A stretch of 64,000 nucleotides of DNA from Mesaphorura yosii. Taxonomy: Eukaryota > Arthropoda > Collembola > Poduromorpha > Tullbergiidae. The notes beneath the pieces were generated by a model. That model was not told the origin of the DNA and did no database searches. It saw nothing but the letters and a program-made list of their open reading frames with translations. The position numbers were made by a program, and so were the translations under genes. The stretch is taken from assembly GCA_009869945.1 (NCBI GenBank), contig WIXG01000200.1, positions 83,807-147,806 on the forward strand. The letters run 5' to 3'. This document shows positions 51,274 through 63,783 of this stretch, piece after piece (within the stretch, counting starts at the first letter, position 1; the number at the start of each line of letters is the position of its first letter).

Positions 51274-53647
51274 ATGCATGAGGCCAAAGGAGATGTTCAA
51301 ATGGAAATCCAAATGACACCACTACAGCTTTCGCTAAATGGAGAACCATCCTTAATGAGTGCGGAGCCAGAGTCTGGACATGTCCTGATCGCAACCAACG
51401 GAAACGATCAACGAAACAGTGGGTCTGGAGCGGAGGAATCCAGCGACGAAGACCAGTTGGTTCATGTCCCTCTGAAGAAAAGCCGTTTGCTGGAATCAAG
51501 TCACAATTCTTCTTCACTCCTTCGATCTTCATCTCCTGCCATACGTTTGCTGAGTAGTGGGAATGGACTGAGGATGGACACTTGTGCAGGGGAAGATCAG
51601 GACAACAATATTGACGAAGATGAAGACGACGATGCTACGAAAGAGGGCGGTGTCTCGAACTCATTTACATCTGGCGAGGTAATTCCAATAGGCACTGCAC
51701 TTTTGACTTTCTGGATTTAATGGGTATAGAATGTCTTCTTGAATATTGATACGAAACAGAACTCAGATGTTGACGCTGGCCCTGACGGTGACGAGTCAAA
51801 TGGATCAGACATGAAGCACGACGACTCGAGAAAAGTGTTTGAATGCGACGTGTGTAATATGAAATTCTCGAACGGAGCAAACATGAGACGCCATCGAATG
51901 CGACACAGTGGAATCAAGCCATATGAGTGCAAAATTTGTAAAAAGAGGTGAATATCATACGAGAATGTTAACGTCTGAACGAAAGTCTCATTTCTCGCGT
52001 TTCTTACAGATTCTTTAGGAAAGATCATCTGGCTGAGCACATGGCCACGCACTCAAAGCTGCTGCCATTCCGATGCCCCATTTGCAACAAAGTATAACAA
52101 CGTAGCCTTGCATTTCATTAACTTTGAGGTTTTTAAATCCAATTTTTTTAGGGATTTCAACGCCAAATTGCAATGCGAGCTCACTTCCAGAACGAGCATG
52201 TGGGTGGCTCGCATGAAATGGTCAAAGCGTGTCCTCTTTGCAGCTACAAAGCTGGATCCATGAAATCGCTGCGTGTTCATTTTTATTCGCGACATGGGAT
52301 CGATCTTGACAACCCGATGCCTCACTCACCTCTGCCCAATTCCGCAAATGCAAATGGCGGGGGCGGCGCTTCAAGCGGAAATGGAGAATACAGTGAGCTG
52401 GCTCATGCCCTCGGATTTGAAGATCGGGAAAAGAGCAACGACGCCATCATTCCATCTCATTTTCTAGTGCCTCAGATTGAAATTTCGTCCAACTCATCGT
52501 TTATATCTCAGTTTCCGTTCTCTACCGACGCGTACTATAATTATGCCCATGAAGGGAGACTTAACGGTATGTGCCAAAAGAAAGAATGCTTACATCTATC
52601 GGTTAGAGACTGTTGAAAGATGCTATCCTCCAGGCAACGACGGCGGCTCGTCACCAACTGTGTCCCCGCAATCTGACAGAAGCTCGAATGTGGCTTCGAG
52701 TTCTGAAGTGGTTGTCAAAAAGGAAATTCTAGACGAGCAGCACTTGTCATCACCAGAACAACATCCACTCCGAATTGTCGAGGACCCGGCGGAACTTCTG
52801 AACGCAAGCAAGTCAGAAGAGAGTCCAGGCGACGTTCAAGACTCTCCAGAGGACTTATCTTCTGGAAACTCTTCCGTTTATACTTCAGGAAAGCCAAATA
52901 TGCGTAGAAATAGGACACTGAATGACGGGAAGGTGAAGTGGAAACACTTCCTCACGAAGCGATCCAGCCATAACAACAACGGTGCAAAGAGTAGTTCATT
53001 TTCAATTATAAAATTATCACCTTTGAAGTCGCTACTGCGAGAAGACCCCTCGTCTTGTGGAAAAGATAAGTTTAAAATTAACACTTTGGGGGCCACTCCC
53101 GATGACACGGTAGCAGACAATATCATTAACAGCGTAAATAACAGTACAAACACTTCTCTTGCAAATGGTGGTCGGGGAACGCCAAATGTATCCGCAAACG
53201 GTGTCATCAAGCACAATTCCGGCAGTTCATCAAATGCGCTTCAGTCACAGGTGAGTTGTACTCCTGTCGTCCAATCGTGCTTTCAGTACTTTGGCAATTA
53301 ATGCTTCTTAAAAATTTCAGTCATACGAAGGGGAAGCGTCCAGTGGCACTTCGAACTCGAGCAACAACAGCAGCAGCAACAACAGAAACGGAGCTGCTGA
53401 TGGTGCCCCTCCTGGTGCTCAGACCACCTTACATTCCAGACCAAGTCGTCGAGGAGGCTCGTCTTCTATTCCAAACCTGATTCACCAATGTGTTTACTGT
53501 GGGATCATATTTCCAGACAAAACTCTATATTTTTTGCACAAAGGTTGCCATTCTGATTCCAATCCATGGAGATGCAACATTTGTGGAGAATTTTGCTACA
53601 ACGTGTACGATTTCAACTGTCATTTACTGAGCAAATCACATCAATGA
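51274..53647 (+). CDS. C2H2 zinc-finger transcription factor with an Ikaros/Hunchback-like C-terminal finger pair
   Basis: A likely DNA-binding nuclear protein of 687 residues from the ATG at 51274. Exons: 51274-51678, 51730-51947, 52010-52091, 52152-52566, 52634-53250, 53321-53647 (TGA). The N-terminal 170 residues are acidic and Ser-rich. Then come four C2H2 fingers: CDVCNMKFSNGANMRRHRMR, CKICKKRFFRKDHLAEHMAT, CPICNKGFQRQIAMRAHFQN and CPLCSYKAGSMKSLRVHFYS. After a long Ser/Asn-rich linker the last 55 residues form a finger pair (CVYCGIIF, then CNICGEF, ending HLLSKSHQ), placed like the self-association fingers of Ikaros, Hunchback and TRPS1. A sumoylation-like VKKE lies in the linker. Introns interrupt finger 2 and finger 3. 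I cannot assign orthology; earlier coding exons are possible because an AG precedes the ATG. Confidence 0.88.
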
Positions 53648-54156
53648 TTTGTGTCCGAAAGCAGGGCGGCCAGTCTTCGCCCGTGAATGCACATGCGTAG
53701 ATTAATTAGAGTAACGTTAACGCTTACATACTTACAAGAGATTCAGAGCTTTCTCGACCAGGAACTACTAGACTTCTGTGAGTCCATTCTGTAAAATACT
53801 TAGCCTTTGTTGTAACGCGTGGAATTTTATTTCCATTCTTGTTGTTAGTTCGTCTTTATAGACTTCTTGTGTCCTTGGATGATATTTTCTTCTATGTACG
53901 ATTGGATTCGGCAAAGGTTGAACTCTCAAGGAAGGTCACGTAACAGTTATTAATTTATGCTTACGCTTGAACCTAACAGTTGCGAGAACGAAGCGCAGTT
54001 TTATTGAAATGTTTTAGACTACCAGTTTCTATCCGTACTGATCGCCATCACTTTACAGGTAATATGAAGAAAATTCTTGTTTATTGAATCGTATGTGAGT
54101 ATTTTCAGGCGAATAGTAGATTTTATTTGATTGATTTTTGTTAGTGTTGTTTTTGC

Positions 54157-54162
54157 AATAAA
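54157..54162 (+). promoter_or_regulatory. Candidate polyadenylation signal of the zinc-finger gene
   Basis: A canonical AATAAA lies about 510 bp after the stop codon at 53647 and is followed by TG-rich sequence (TTGTTGGTGCG) within 35 bases, as expected of a cleavage region. Confidence 0.4.
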
Positions 54163-55260
54163 GACAGTCAGCCGAGAGAGTTACATTTGTTGGTGCGCAT
54201 TCTTACTCATGTTACTCTCTTATTCCATATCCTAAAATTAGTATGGACTATTTGTTTTACTTTCTAAGAATGTATCCTGCTAAACTCGCTCGCTACAGCA
54301 ATCTGTATCGCTTCTTTACCATCTCGACCTATTTATTATGTTAGGTACACCCTTTTCTAATCCATCATCTTCTGTTTAGTTTCTCTTGTGTTCTCATCAA
54401 ACATAAGAACAAGTAGAAAACTAATCAATCCTTTCGCAAACTGCTGACAAAAAGGTCATATTCGGTTACAAGGTGAAGCTTAGAAACTCATTCATGTAAA
54501 TATAATTGATCTGTCTTGACCTGTGTCTCCAATCCTTCAAATATTTAATACAAACTGGTTCCAGAAAATAGTTGCTCTTGCTAGTGTCGAGTTTAAATTT
54601 TAACGCATACAATACCCACTTAGCTACCATGACACCTTACTGTCATCAAACACTGGTATTTCATGAATTCATCCTAAAGTAAACGGTAAGAATTTTAAGT
54701 GCAAGAGTATTTGAAATCAAGATGGGAGACACAAAATAAAGGAAAGTGACTGAAAACATTTGGCACAGGAGGTGCCCCGATTTATAGCTTGAGAGTCGAA
54801 GAAGACGATGTGCGACACATATAAGAAGTTTAAACAAGAACAATGCCATTATCAATACTTAGCTAATGAGCTGAATTTGCATCGTTTCAACTTTTTTGAG
54901 GCGGCGACAAAGGATAAGTTACATGAGATTCAAAATTTATAATCTGAGTGTTTAAACTCAGTGAATTATTGAGTTAAGATTAATGTGATATCATTTAGTT
55001 ATCTCAGTGCTGTTATTTCAATTGGAGTAGTAATAATTGCAACAAAGACAACAATTCAGTCGAAGGTTAACAATTATTGAGGTTCGATTTCAGATCCCAG
55101 TAAACAAAGCCAGGGTGAAGCGAGCCAACGTAACATTAGCCTATTCATCTATATTCAAGCTCGACACTAAATTCTTGTTCCTAACATAAACTCGGCGAGT
55201 ATACTGAAGTTGCATAAGAGTCATAAGACATTTACGAAACAAATAGATACGTTACTGTCA

Positions 55261-55320
55261 TGAGATCGAAATTGTTAGAGATTCGGCTACGAATGCGCTC
55301 TACCATCGTGCCTCGATTTT
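55261..55320 (-). repeat. Possible tRNA-derived remnant
   Basis: On the minus strand GATGGTAGAGCGC matches an A-box/D-arm. It is followed by a short self-complementary ATTCG...CGAAT arm and then TTTCGATCTC, a poor B-box. The anticodon loop is too short and no acceptor stem closes, so it is not a working tRNA. It could be the head of a decayed SINE. Confidence 0.25.
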
Positions 55321-55403
55321 TTCTTATTTCTATGCGACGAATTAATTATACTGAATTTGTCTGGAAATGAACTCACAGATGCATTGACTAAATTTACTGT
55401 AGA

Positions 55404-58400
55404 TTAAATGGGTCGAGGAGCGTGAAGACCTTCTACATCCGGTCCTACCATTGGCCAGTGATCGGTGCATGAAGGGCCCCAATCGTGCAGTCCATTCGTT
55501 AGTGACGGGCGATGGGTCAAGCGATGCGCTATGCTGAATCCGCCACTTCCCTCCAGTTGAGTCAGCACAATTATTACTTGCCTGTTGCAGAGAAGAAAAA
55601 TAGATGCTTAGGATTTATCTTCGGAATTCGTGACAGAACGGTTCGTCTTACCTATGTAAAGGCGGAACTGCATCCACAGTTTTCAGTTGACTCCTTGTGG
55701 ACACCACGTTGTAACTTTCTTGACAATCACACTTGACTTGGATCCATTTATCATTATGGCGGTTTTCTACGACGACAACCAACCCAGCCCAACCTTTGGT
55801 CAAATAGTAGGCCGTCATCCCTTCCCTTCCTTCATGTCTTTGACCTCTTTCCATTGTTAAGCGAATGATTGCGTCGGCCAGCATGTAAGGCGGCGGTGCA
55901 ATTTGGTCCGATAATATCTTCTTGGATGAGTGAATGGACATCACATAAGAAGGAGCTTCGCCGCCTAAAATGAAATAAGTACCGTTACTCACACGCATCA
56001 CACAATTTGCGGGCTTCAACTCACCAGTATGCCAGTGGTTGAATGCGAGCGGTACGGCTAAGTAAAATCCCGGCTCTATCATTTTGTGACATCCGACGAA
56101 ACCACGAACTTGTCTCTTGGAATGCTCCACTAAGCGACCCAACACTAATTTCTGTGAATCACTTTGACTTGTTTCCAAACCACGAAATAACACCACGCAC
56201 AAGTCCAATTGGGATCGTTGCGATTTCTCCGAATTCCTGTTGCAACAGAATAAATCACACAACTGCAAAGCTAATATTAGTTTGAAGATACATACCGATG
56301 CCCTTCTTGAAAAAGCGAGATTTCTATTTCCGTCGCCTCCATTACAGTGATTAGGATGCATGATAAATATTGCAAATCTGCTGATGGCGGAAGAATTCCT
56401 TGCAATCTACGCTCGTTCCAGTTACATCTGACTTTACACACGTCAATACAGTCAAAGTACCTACGGATGAAAAATATGAATCAAATCTATTGCACCAGTA
56501 GCGGAGGTAATATTCTTTTATAGATACTTTAGCATATCATCGAAGGAAATCCAAAACACTCCATCATCTGCGCCGTGTGGCATTAATTTTACACGCAATC
56601 CGGTCGTCCAATGACTGGAACTGTCACTCCAGTCACCCTTCCAACTATACCGACCCCACGGATTTCGCAATCTTAACAGTCTATACAGCGTAAAGAAAAA
56701 TTGGAATTTAAAAAAAAATCCACCTGTACAGATGTGTTTAACCACATTTTTCTAACCTGAGTCCATTTGTTCCATCCACATTCAGGACGGAGTACGCATG
56801 CCGTGGTCGCAATCCTTTCTCTCGATATTCAGTCTCATCGACCTTCATGTTTCCTCCGCCGCAGGAGGCACCCATTAAAAATCGTGACGCATCACAAGAC
56901 AGCAATTGGGCCCAAACCAGATCCCGATCCAATTCTTCGTCAGCACCATTCTGTGCCCAAGTTACAAAAAATGATACCAAGAACATTCGACTGTGTTATA
57001 ACATTTTAGGATTACCTGGAGTGGAATACTTTCGCAAGGACATCCTGTTAATGTCGCCAGGCCTTCTATCGCTCTCCCTGCAATAACAGTATATGCTAAT
57101 GAATGTCCCAAACTACAGCTTGATAGAATTAGGAATCTATACCCGAAACTAAGGCTTCATAACATCCGTGTATTTTTGCAACAGCTTTCTCAATTAATGG
57201 GACCCAGAGTTGTCGTCTTTTTGCCTGAGAATACAGTATATCACATTCAAACCAGTGAAACTAGACCGCTTGTTGAGAATGAGATGCAATAGTTGACCAG
57301 TTAATTAATTTCCTACCTGAGAGTAAACGAGACGCTTTCTTCTATCGCATGGTAACAAATCATCAACGATAACGGTAGTCCAAGAACCATCTTTACAAAG
57401 GCGTATTAAATAAGCTCCAACCGAGCAAGGGTCCCTTGTCACAAGGATTTTTTCAACCAAATCTTTCCGCTCAGCAATAACAGCTAAGGCGGAGAGCAGC
57501 CAGCAATTTCCAAGAACACCTGTGAATAAATAGTAAGAATGCTATGTCGATTTACAAGAAATATATTCGCTCAGCAGTTCTAGCAGCCAACCTTGAGAGA
57601 TGTCCGAAGGCAAAGGCGTTCGTAACACAGTCCAGTCAATATTCTCGCTTCCCTGTTCCGTTAGAATGTCTTTTGGTCTCAACCACTGCGTTACCAGATC
57701 ATTTCCAGCGTCTGCGACAGACTTGGGGTTGTAATACAATGACTTTGGAACAGGTGGGAAAGAATCATCCACAAACATATCTCCGCTTTTTAAACAGAAG
57801 GCGATGATGTCTTGATATTTCTGCTTCGTGCTCTTTTTAGACGAAGTGAATATAGCTGGACGTCCTGACGGTACAGTTGAACCGTTGCTGTCGCCTTTTC
57901 TAGGTGCTTGGCACATTTCGCAAAAATGCGCCTTGAGGGAATTCTTGAAGGTGCAACGAGTACATGACCACTTTTTCCGCGGGTGCGCATGAGAACTCTA
58001 GATTCAACAATTCGAATTTAAAATCAGTATTTATCAAGGTATAAATAAATGAGGCATTCCGTGATGGAAATGTAGCTGACCTTGATGTCTTTGTTCTTGT
58101 CCCACTGACAAGCCTGGCAACGAGTGGAATACAAGGGATTCTGCAAGGTGCACAGTGGACACGTCCAATGCTCTACAACAGCGACCGAACGAGGTCTCTC
58201 AATTTTTCTCTTCACATTTTGTTTTTCCAACAGAGCAGAGTCTCCGTTTGATTTGCAGGGTCTTTCGTTTTCGTCAAACACGTGTGACGTTTCACAAGCT
58301 GTGCAAATAGCGCAGCTGATATCATTTGCAAAGGTACAGGCTACGCATGTCCATCTTTGGAGAACCGATAAATCTTGGAAGTCATTTTCCAAACTTAGCG

Positions 58401-59881
58401 GACTAACAAACGGAAATGATGATCGCCTTTGTTGGCCGATTTTTGATATGTCGCTTGCATTAGGTTCAGTTTCATCTACCGGCACGTCGTCCTCTTCATC
58501 AATGAACTTTAAATCGTCCCTATTTAATGAATACTGTACGTTGTAGTATAGCGACTGCTGGCTTGATGTCTCAGGATCAGAATTCCTAGTTCCGAGATTT
58601 GATTTTAGGGACCAAGATGTGGAGGAAAAATCTGGTTTCTGGTTAACAGTTGGAGCAGAACAGCTGTCCTGAAAATTTCCAGCTGATTTGCTCTCTTCTG
58701 CTCGCGTTGGGCCATCCGCAGTAGATTTCGTAAAACTCGTTGATTCGGAGTCTTTGTTGAATGACTCTTGAGCTGGTCCACTTAGTATTTTGGCTGACTC
58801 TTCCGAAACCAAAACACCTGAAGGCTTGTGTTCTTGGTTTGCTTGTGCATTGTTTGTTGAATTATGGCTACATGAATTGACATCTTTGCTGCTGTGGTTA
58901 TGACTATTTTCAAAGCGAACACAGTTGTTCTCAAATATAAGATTGCATGATTCTTCGACGGGGGAACTTTCTGTCACCTTACTGAGATTGGTAACAGTGC
59001 ACTTGTCGATTTTTCTAGTTAAGTCAGATTGTGAGTCACAAATATTTCCTCTGGAAGCATTGTAAGGACACTTTAGACGACTTTTCCCATTCAGCGAATC
59101 CGCCAATCGCTTCTTTCCTTCTTTCTGTGGTTCGGGTTTTTGATTTTTAGTTGCAACTTGAACATGAGACTCTTCATCTTCACCTGCTTTTAAGCTCCAG
59201 GGCAGCATTTCCGAAGAACCTGTCGATGAGTCGACAGAATCTCTCCGCGCTTCGAGATCGAGATTCTGATCAGTACGAGTATGATCCTCAAGATCATTTG
59301 GCAGTTTAGTAAGACTAGATGTTGTGAATTGCTTAAGGATTGTTTGTTGCTGTGAAGAAATTACAATGTCGTGGGCTGCCAGATGTTGAGTAACTGTGAC
59401 TTCGCTTCCATCAGCACGTCTTGCCGATGGTGACAAGAAAAGTACTTCGACGGCTTGCGCATTACTCGTATGGTCGTAGTAAGCTGAAAGATCGTCCCCA
59501 TTTACCGGAGATGGAATTGGTAAGGATTTGATTGATATAGGACTTTGTTGCTCATCTTCAGTTGAGATTGCTCCGCCGACTCCAGAATTATTAATTCCTT
59601 CCGCTGAAAGGCTCACGTGCGTTGTACTATAAGACCAGAGTATGGCTGATGAAAAAATGTTCAATTAAAGTACAAAGGTAAAAATTATGCAACAGGTACC
59701 ATTCTGATGTCGTGGGCTCTTGAAGTAAGCACTCGAACGAAATCGGTTGGGTTGGTGATAAGCACAGATCCTTCCTCGGTTCGCCGTGAGCGTTATCTCC
59801 CGCAGAGCCATTCTGACTTGCGGTTGTGTTGAATTCAGTGATACCAAACTTGTCAGATGGGCCTGGTGATTGCTTATCCAT
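55404..59881 (-). CDS. sol: SOL/CAPN15-type calpain with RanBP2 zinc fingers
   Basis: An atypical cysteine protease of the small optic lobes family, with ubiquitin-binding-type RanBP2 fingers and no EF hands. Minus-strand exons: 59700-59881, 58081-59626, 57592-57997, 57317-57519, 57143-57224, 57016-57077, 56757-56950, 56528-56680, 56296-56460, 56025-56236, 55652-55964, 55404-55581 (TAA). All phases agree, giving 1231 residues. A long Ser-rich, disordered N-terminal region is followed by three RanBP2 fingers at about 483-510, 546-572 and 584-610 ([28 protein letters not shown]). The catalytic triad is intact: Cys about 717 in GNCWLLSAL, His about 878 in RPRHAYSVL, Asn about 898 in RLRNPWG. The C-terminal SOL-specific region includes [19 protein letters not shown] and ends LHAPRPI. 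Relatives often have more fingers; an upstream exon may be missing from this model. Confidence 0.94.
55965..56024 (-). other. sol: 60-nt stop-free intron in the calpain gene
   Basis: The intron starts GTGAGT and ends TTTTAG, is a multiple of three, and contains no in-frame stop. Spliced, the protein reads HWHTG-GEAPSY. If retained, 20 residues (including [16 protein letters not shown]) are inserted without a frameshift. Confidence 0.7.
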
Positions 59882-62800
59882 AAATACTCCTTATCGGCAG
59901 ATGAGACTTCCGTTCAGTCGGGTGGCAGACCTTAAAATTAGAATAGAACAATTAAGAAATGACCATGAATAAGTGAAAAAATATTCGGAGTAGAGCAGTG
60001 CACTCACGAGAGATCCAGTAGATTCCGACGTCGTCAGAGATAGATGAGATGTCTTGGCTCCATCGTCAGGTTTGCCAAGCGGAAAGAATAACGCAGTTAG
60101 TTGCTAATTATGAACAAGTCCAACCGAATCTTGATTTCATGAACGCTTTTAGTACCCTTCTATTTGAAAAACGAATGCTTTCCGAAATTCAATGTTCATC
60201 GACGAAACAGAAGTCTTGATATGTAAACCAATATTTCCAAGCATTTGGTATTATTGTCGTGAGGAAAACCACCACAGATTTTTCAATTTGTCTTCTATGG
60301 TCTTGAGCCGTAGCACCCGATCTCTGTATTACCAATTGAGCTCGATAGTCTAGTCTCCTCACCCCAGTCAGTCCGAATTTGTCTTGAGGGCTCTTGATGT
60401 TTCGCTCGAATTAGCTGTGACTGAGGGTTCCGCGTAACACAAATTAGATCGATGAACAGCGAAGTGATTGAGACCTGGATCCAGGATGAACTATTTGTCG
60501 TGATGAGATTGCATGTTGAGGTTGAGATTAGAGAGCTTGCAGTTCAATATCGATATTAATTGTGGTTTTAATATTTAGCTTCTTGTACTTGATATCCAGC
60601 TAAATCAGAGGTAGTTTTGAGAGCTCCAGAACCGCAGAGATCGGTGCGAAACTGGATCAATAGAGCTTGAGTACCTTCAAGTACTCGTTGAGATGTGGTG
60701 GGTAATTATAGCGTTAATTGCACTAATGTGGGAATATTTGCTGAGATGAACTACACCATTTTCACCGTGAGTCCATTGTCGGATTCGCGGAGAAATGAAT
60801 CGAAGAACTTACTTTGCCCTCATTACCGCAATGAATATATCACTGACAGATCCAGATTAATGAGGTGGTCTTTTATTTTTGTCTATTGAGTGGACGAATA
60901 GAAGGAGAGATTTTTTCATGGCCCATAGGATTACATTTCTTAAAATCTTTGAAAGTTCTTTGCAAAGAGAAATGCAGTGCAAAGTCGTAGGTGAGTCCAC
61001 CGCTGTTAAGCAGAGTTTTGGTCTCTCTGGTCTTTCTCTTTTCATTCCAGCAATCCCTTTCCATAGAACAGAATAGTGTATTCGTACCCCGCATTCCACG
61101 CCGTTATACGTAAGCCTGTTCGGTTTGTACATGTAACACAACACCCGGATATGAGTATTTCAGAGGAAGCAAACTGAATCACACCAACCAAGAGCAGAGT
61201 CGGAATACGAACAGATGTCAAAACAAAGGTTCACATGTGACGAGTTCATCTGGTTCTTGACTTAGTTTGAATTCCTACTCCCAGATATCACACACTGCGC
61301 ATTTCCAACAAGCTGGCTAACATTCTATTGAACTGGAAAAAATGTCCGACCAATTTACCTTATCGGTACGCCTTGCGATGCGCGTCTCGGTCATCATACT
61401 CTAACATCATAATTTAACATAACATCTAACATAATTTAAAACCATGATTACATATTGGACTAATGTACATGACTATCAATTCGTTTGTAAAGCCGTGCCA
61501 TGTTCATAGGCCATGATCATAATCATGATCACTGATAAGGAACACGCTTCTAGACTCTTCTTCTGTTAATTTGTTCAGAGAAATCTCAACGCATATTCAC
61601 ACACTGTCTCTTATTCTGAGAACCCGAAAAAAATTTTGATCGGCTTCCGACTTGATTGATTTCGTTTCCGAAAGACATAAACTCGATTAGTCATAGATGA
61701 TGAATACAGACTTGGAAACCCATTAAGAACATCAAACGAGTTTCAAATGTGAAAGCAGATACGAGTTCAATTTAAAATTCAGTGGCACAGGAACAACTTC
61801 GCTCGCTGGATTAGTGAGAATCCATTCGCTTTGATTTTTCAACTGACGGGTTTCAGATTTTTCGTCGAATCATAAAAAACGCGAGCACGCTGGACATGGT
61901 CAGCAAGCAGTGACGATGTGGACACTAGGCAAGCTTAATGAGATAGACACCAGATACGTCGTTGGTCATGCTTGAAAGTAGGCAAAATTTTCCTACCAAG
62001 GAATAAGACGGCTATAATAGAACGATGAGATGAACTTGTCGACATTGTGCATCATTAATCAATGAGAACGATAGCATTCTATGACACAAGGCATCAAAGC
62101 AAAGCAATCAATGTGCCACATTTCTTGCATTTAATTCTAAGTATTCCTTTGAGTCGTACCGACAGGTCTTTAATTTTTAGGTTATAGGCACACGGTTTTG
62201 TCTGGAATTCTTTCCCAAAGTAGCTCAGGAGAAAATAGTCGAGACCGCTCAAGTCCTATAAAAGCCTTTTTTCTGTCCTTTAATACAGGAGTGCAAAATT
62301 TGGAGCAAGCGCGTATTTGCTGAAGTATGCCAGCTTTTTAGAAAAGTTCCCTTATGTTAAACTCAGAATCCATGCGTAGAGTTAGCGCGCCCTTTTACTA
62401 CAACTACTCTGTTAATTTCACATAGCCGAATTCAGAGAGAACACGATGGAAGGTGATAACAAACTCAGATGTGGCAGTCCACCAACCTGTAATTACAGCA
62501 TAACGAAACCCAGAAACATGAAACGGTCTCCATTTAGTCGGCGTCTGTCGCAAGGCGTGAACATTTTCTCACGAATTATTAAAGCTTCACAGAATTTAAT
62601 ACACAAAGTAATTGCGGAGTAATTATTAAATTAATATTGCTTCATATTTCCAGTACATTTCATGGTTCATGACCGCCTTGCAATAGCAGACTTATCAATA
62701 TCTTTGTGGAAAGGGAAACGGGCTCAATGCGAGTCTTGCTAAAGAACATAGAATATATTCGCCAGTTGAATAGTCTCAGTTAGCCTCTCAATTTATTATT

Positions 62801-63218
62801 GAACGTACAGTTCGTGCGAATGTGCAGTTGAGACTCGTGAGTTTAGTGCTGTTTTTCGGTTCCCATGTCAAGACATAAAGTGCAAAGAGCAAGAGACCGA
62901 CAATTTTCTTACTATCTTGACACCAATGAGTCACTTGTTTGCCACATCAATGCTCGACGGCACAGATTAAGTTAAATTTAGCAATTCCTTTCTATTTGCT
63001 CTTTCTATTCGTTTGACACGGCGCTGAGTGACTGAGTGCTACCACAAAATGACGGGCATGGGCAATGCGTGCTGCGCAGCACAGACTCAACTTCACTGAA
63101 TACGTCTCAACGAGGTGGGGAGTCAGTCGCGAAAGCAAGTCAAACCATAAACCTCGAGAAGATGTGTTTGGAGCAGAATTGTGGAAGAGGGGAATGCAAA
63201 TTTTTATGAGACTGACGT
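59882..63218. other. Region upstream of the calpain start, no supported genes
   Basis: An acceptor-like TTTTAAG at about 59932 on the minus strand suggests a 5' UTR exon that extends the calpain start exon. Beyond that I see only AT-rich sequence and short open frames without motifs. A small palindromic run of CATGATC units lies near 61505-61530. Confidence 0.45.
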
Positions 63219-63783
63219 GGAGATGCCATGAGGTGCGTATTGAGATTCAGGTCGCCACCTATACCCTCTTGGAGAGCATGCTGAAAAATGATTATAGTAA
63301 AATTTTTAGATCTGAGAAATGAATCTTAGATTTTAACGCGAGATTGAAGTTTACGTTAAAACGCATTAATTGCTGGTATTCAAACAACTTGAGATACAAA
63401 CAAAACATTAATGCAAGGAACAAATTAACATAAAAACAAGTACTTTTTACCTCTCTGTTTCATCGTCAAATACTAAATTGGATCAATAATTTTGTGTTGC
63501 GAATTTGATACATATATATTTGATATAAACTGTATGAAATGAAGTGCTTCCTCACAGAGTTCCTCTTCCGCGTTAATTTGTTCATTGCATTAATGTTTTG
63601 TTTGTATCTCAAGTTGTTTGAATACCAGCAATTAATGCGTTTTAACGTAAACTTCAATCTCGAGTTAAAAATCTAAGATACATTTCTCAGATCTAAAATT
63701 TTTACTATAATCATTTTTCAGCATGCCCTCCAAGAGGGTATAGGTGGCGACCTGAATCTCAATACGCACCTCGTGGCATCTCC
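63219..63783. repeat. Near-perfect inverted repeat (hairpin), arms about 211 bp
   Basis: The left arm 63219-63429 and right arm 63572-63783 are reverse complements with, by hand count, six substitutions and one single-base indel. The spacer of about 142 bp is unrelated. Both arms translate to a similar open peptide (RCHEVRIEIQVATYTLL), though I know no such protein. The arms' outer flanks share only weak resemblance. It may be a foldback or MITE-like element, or an inverted local duplication; I saw no clear target-site duplication. Confidence 0.85.

Larger units (their letters stand above)
53648..55403. other. Convergent 3' region between the zinc-finger gene and the calpain
   Basis: No coding exon is visible. 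The proximal part is zinc-finger 3' UTR. The far part, 55260-55320, contains a tRNA-like remnant described separately. Confidence 0.5.

Noticed and set aside
55648..55652. Stop directly after VPPLHR as the calpain C-terminus
   Set aside because: CATAG is followed by a good donor GTAAGA, and an in-phase exon at 55404-55581 encodes the conserved end of the family.
56951..56993. Earlier calpain acceptor (AACACAG) for the exon beginning at 56950
   Set aside because: It shifts the frame and meets a stop within about 17 codons, while the acceptor GGGCACAG restores the calpain sequence.
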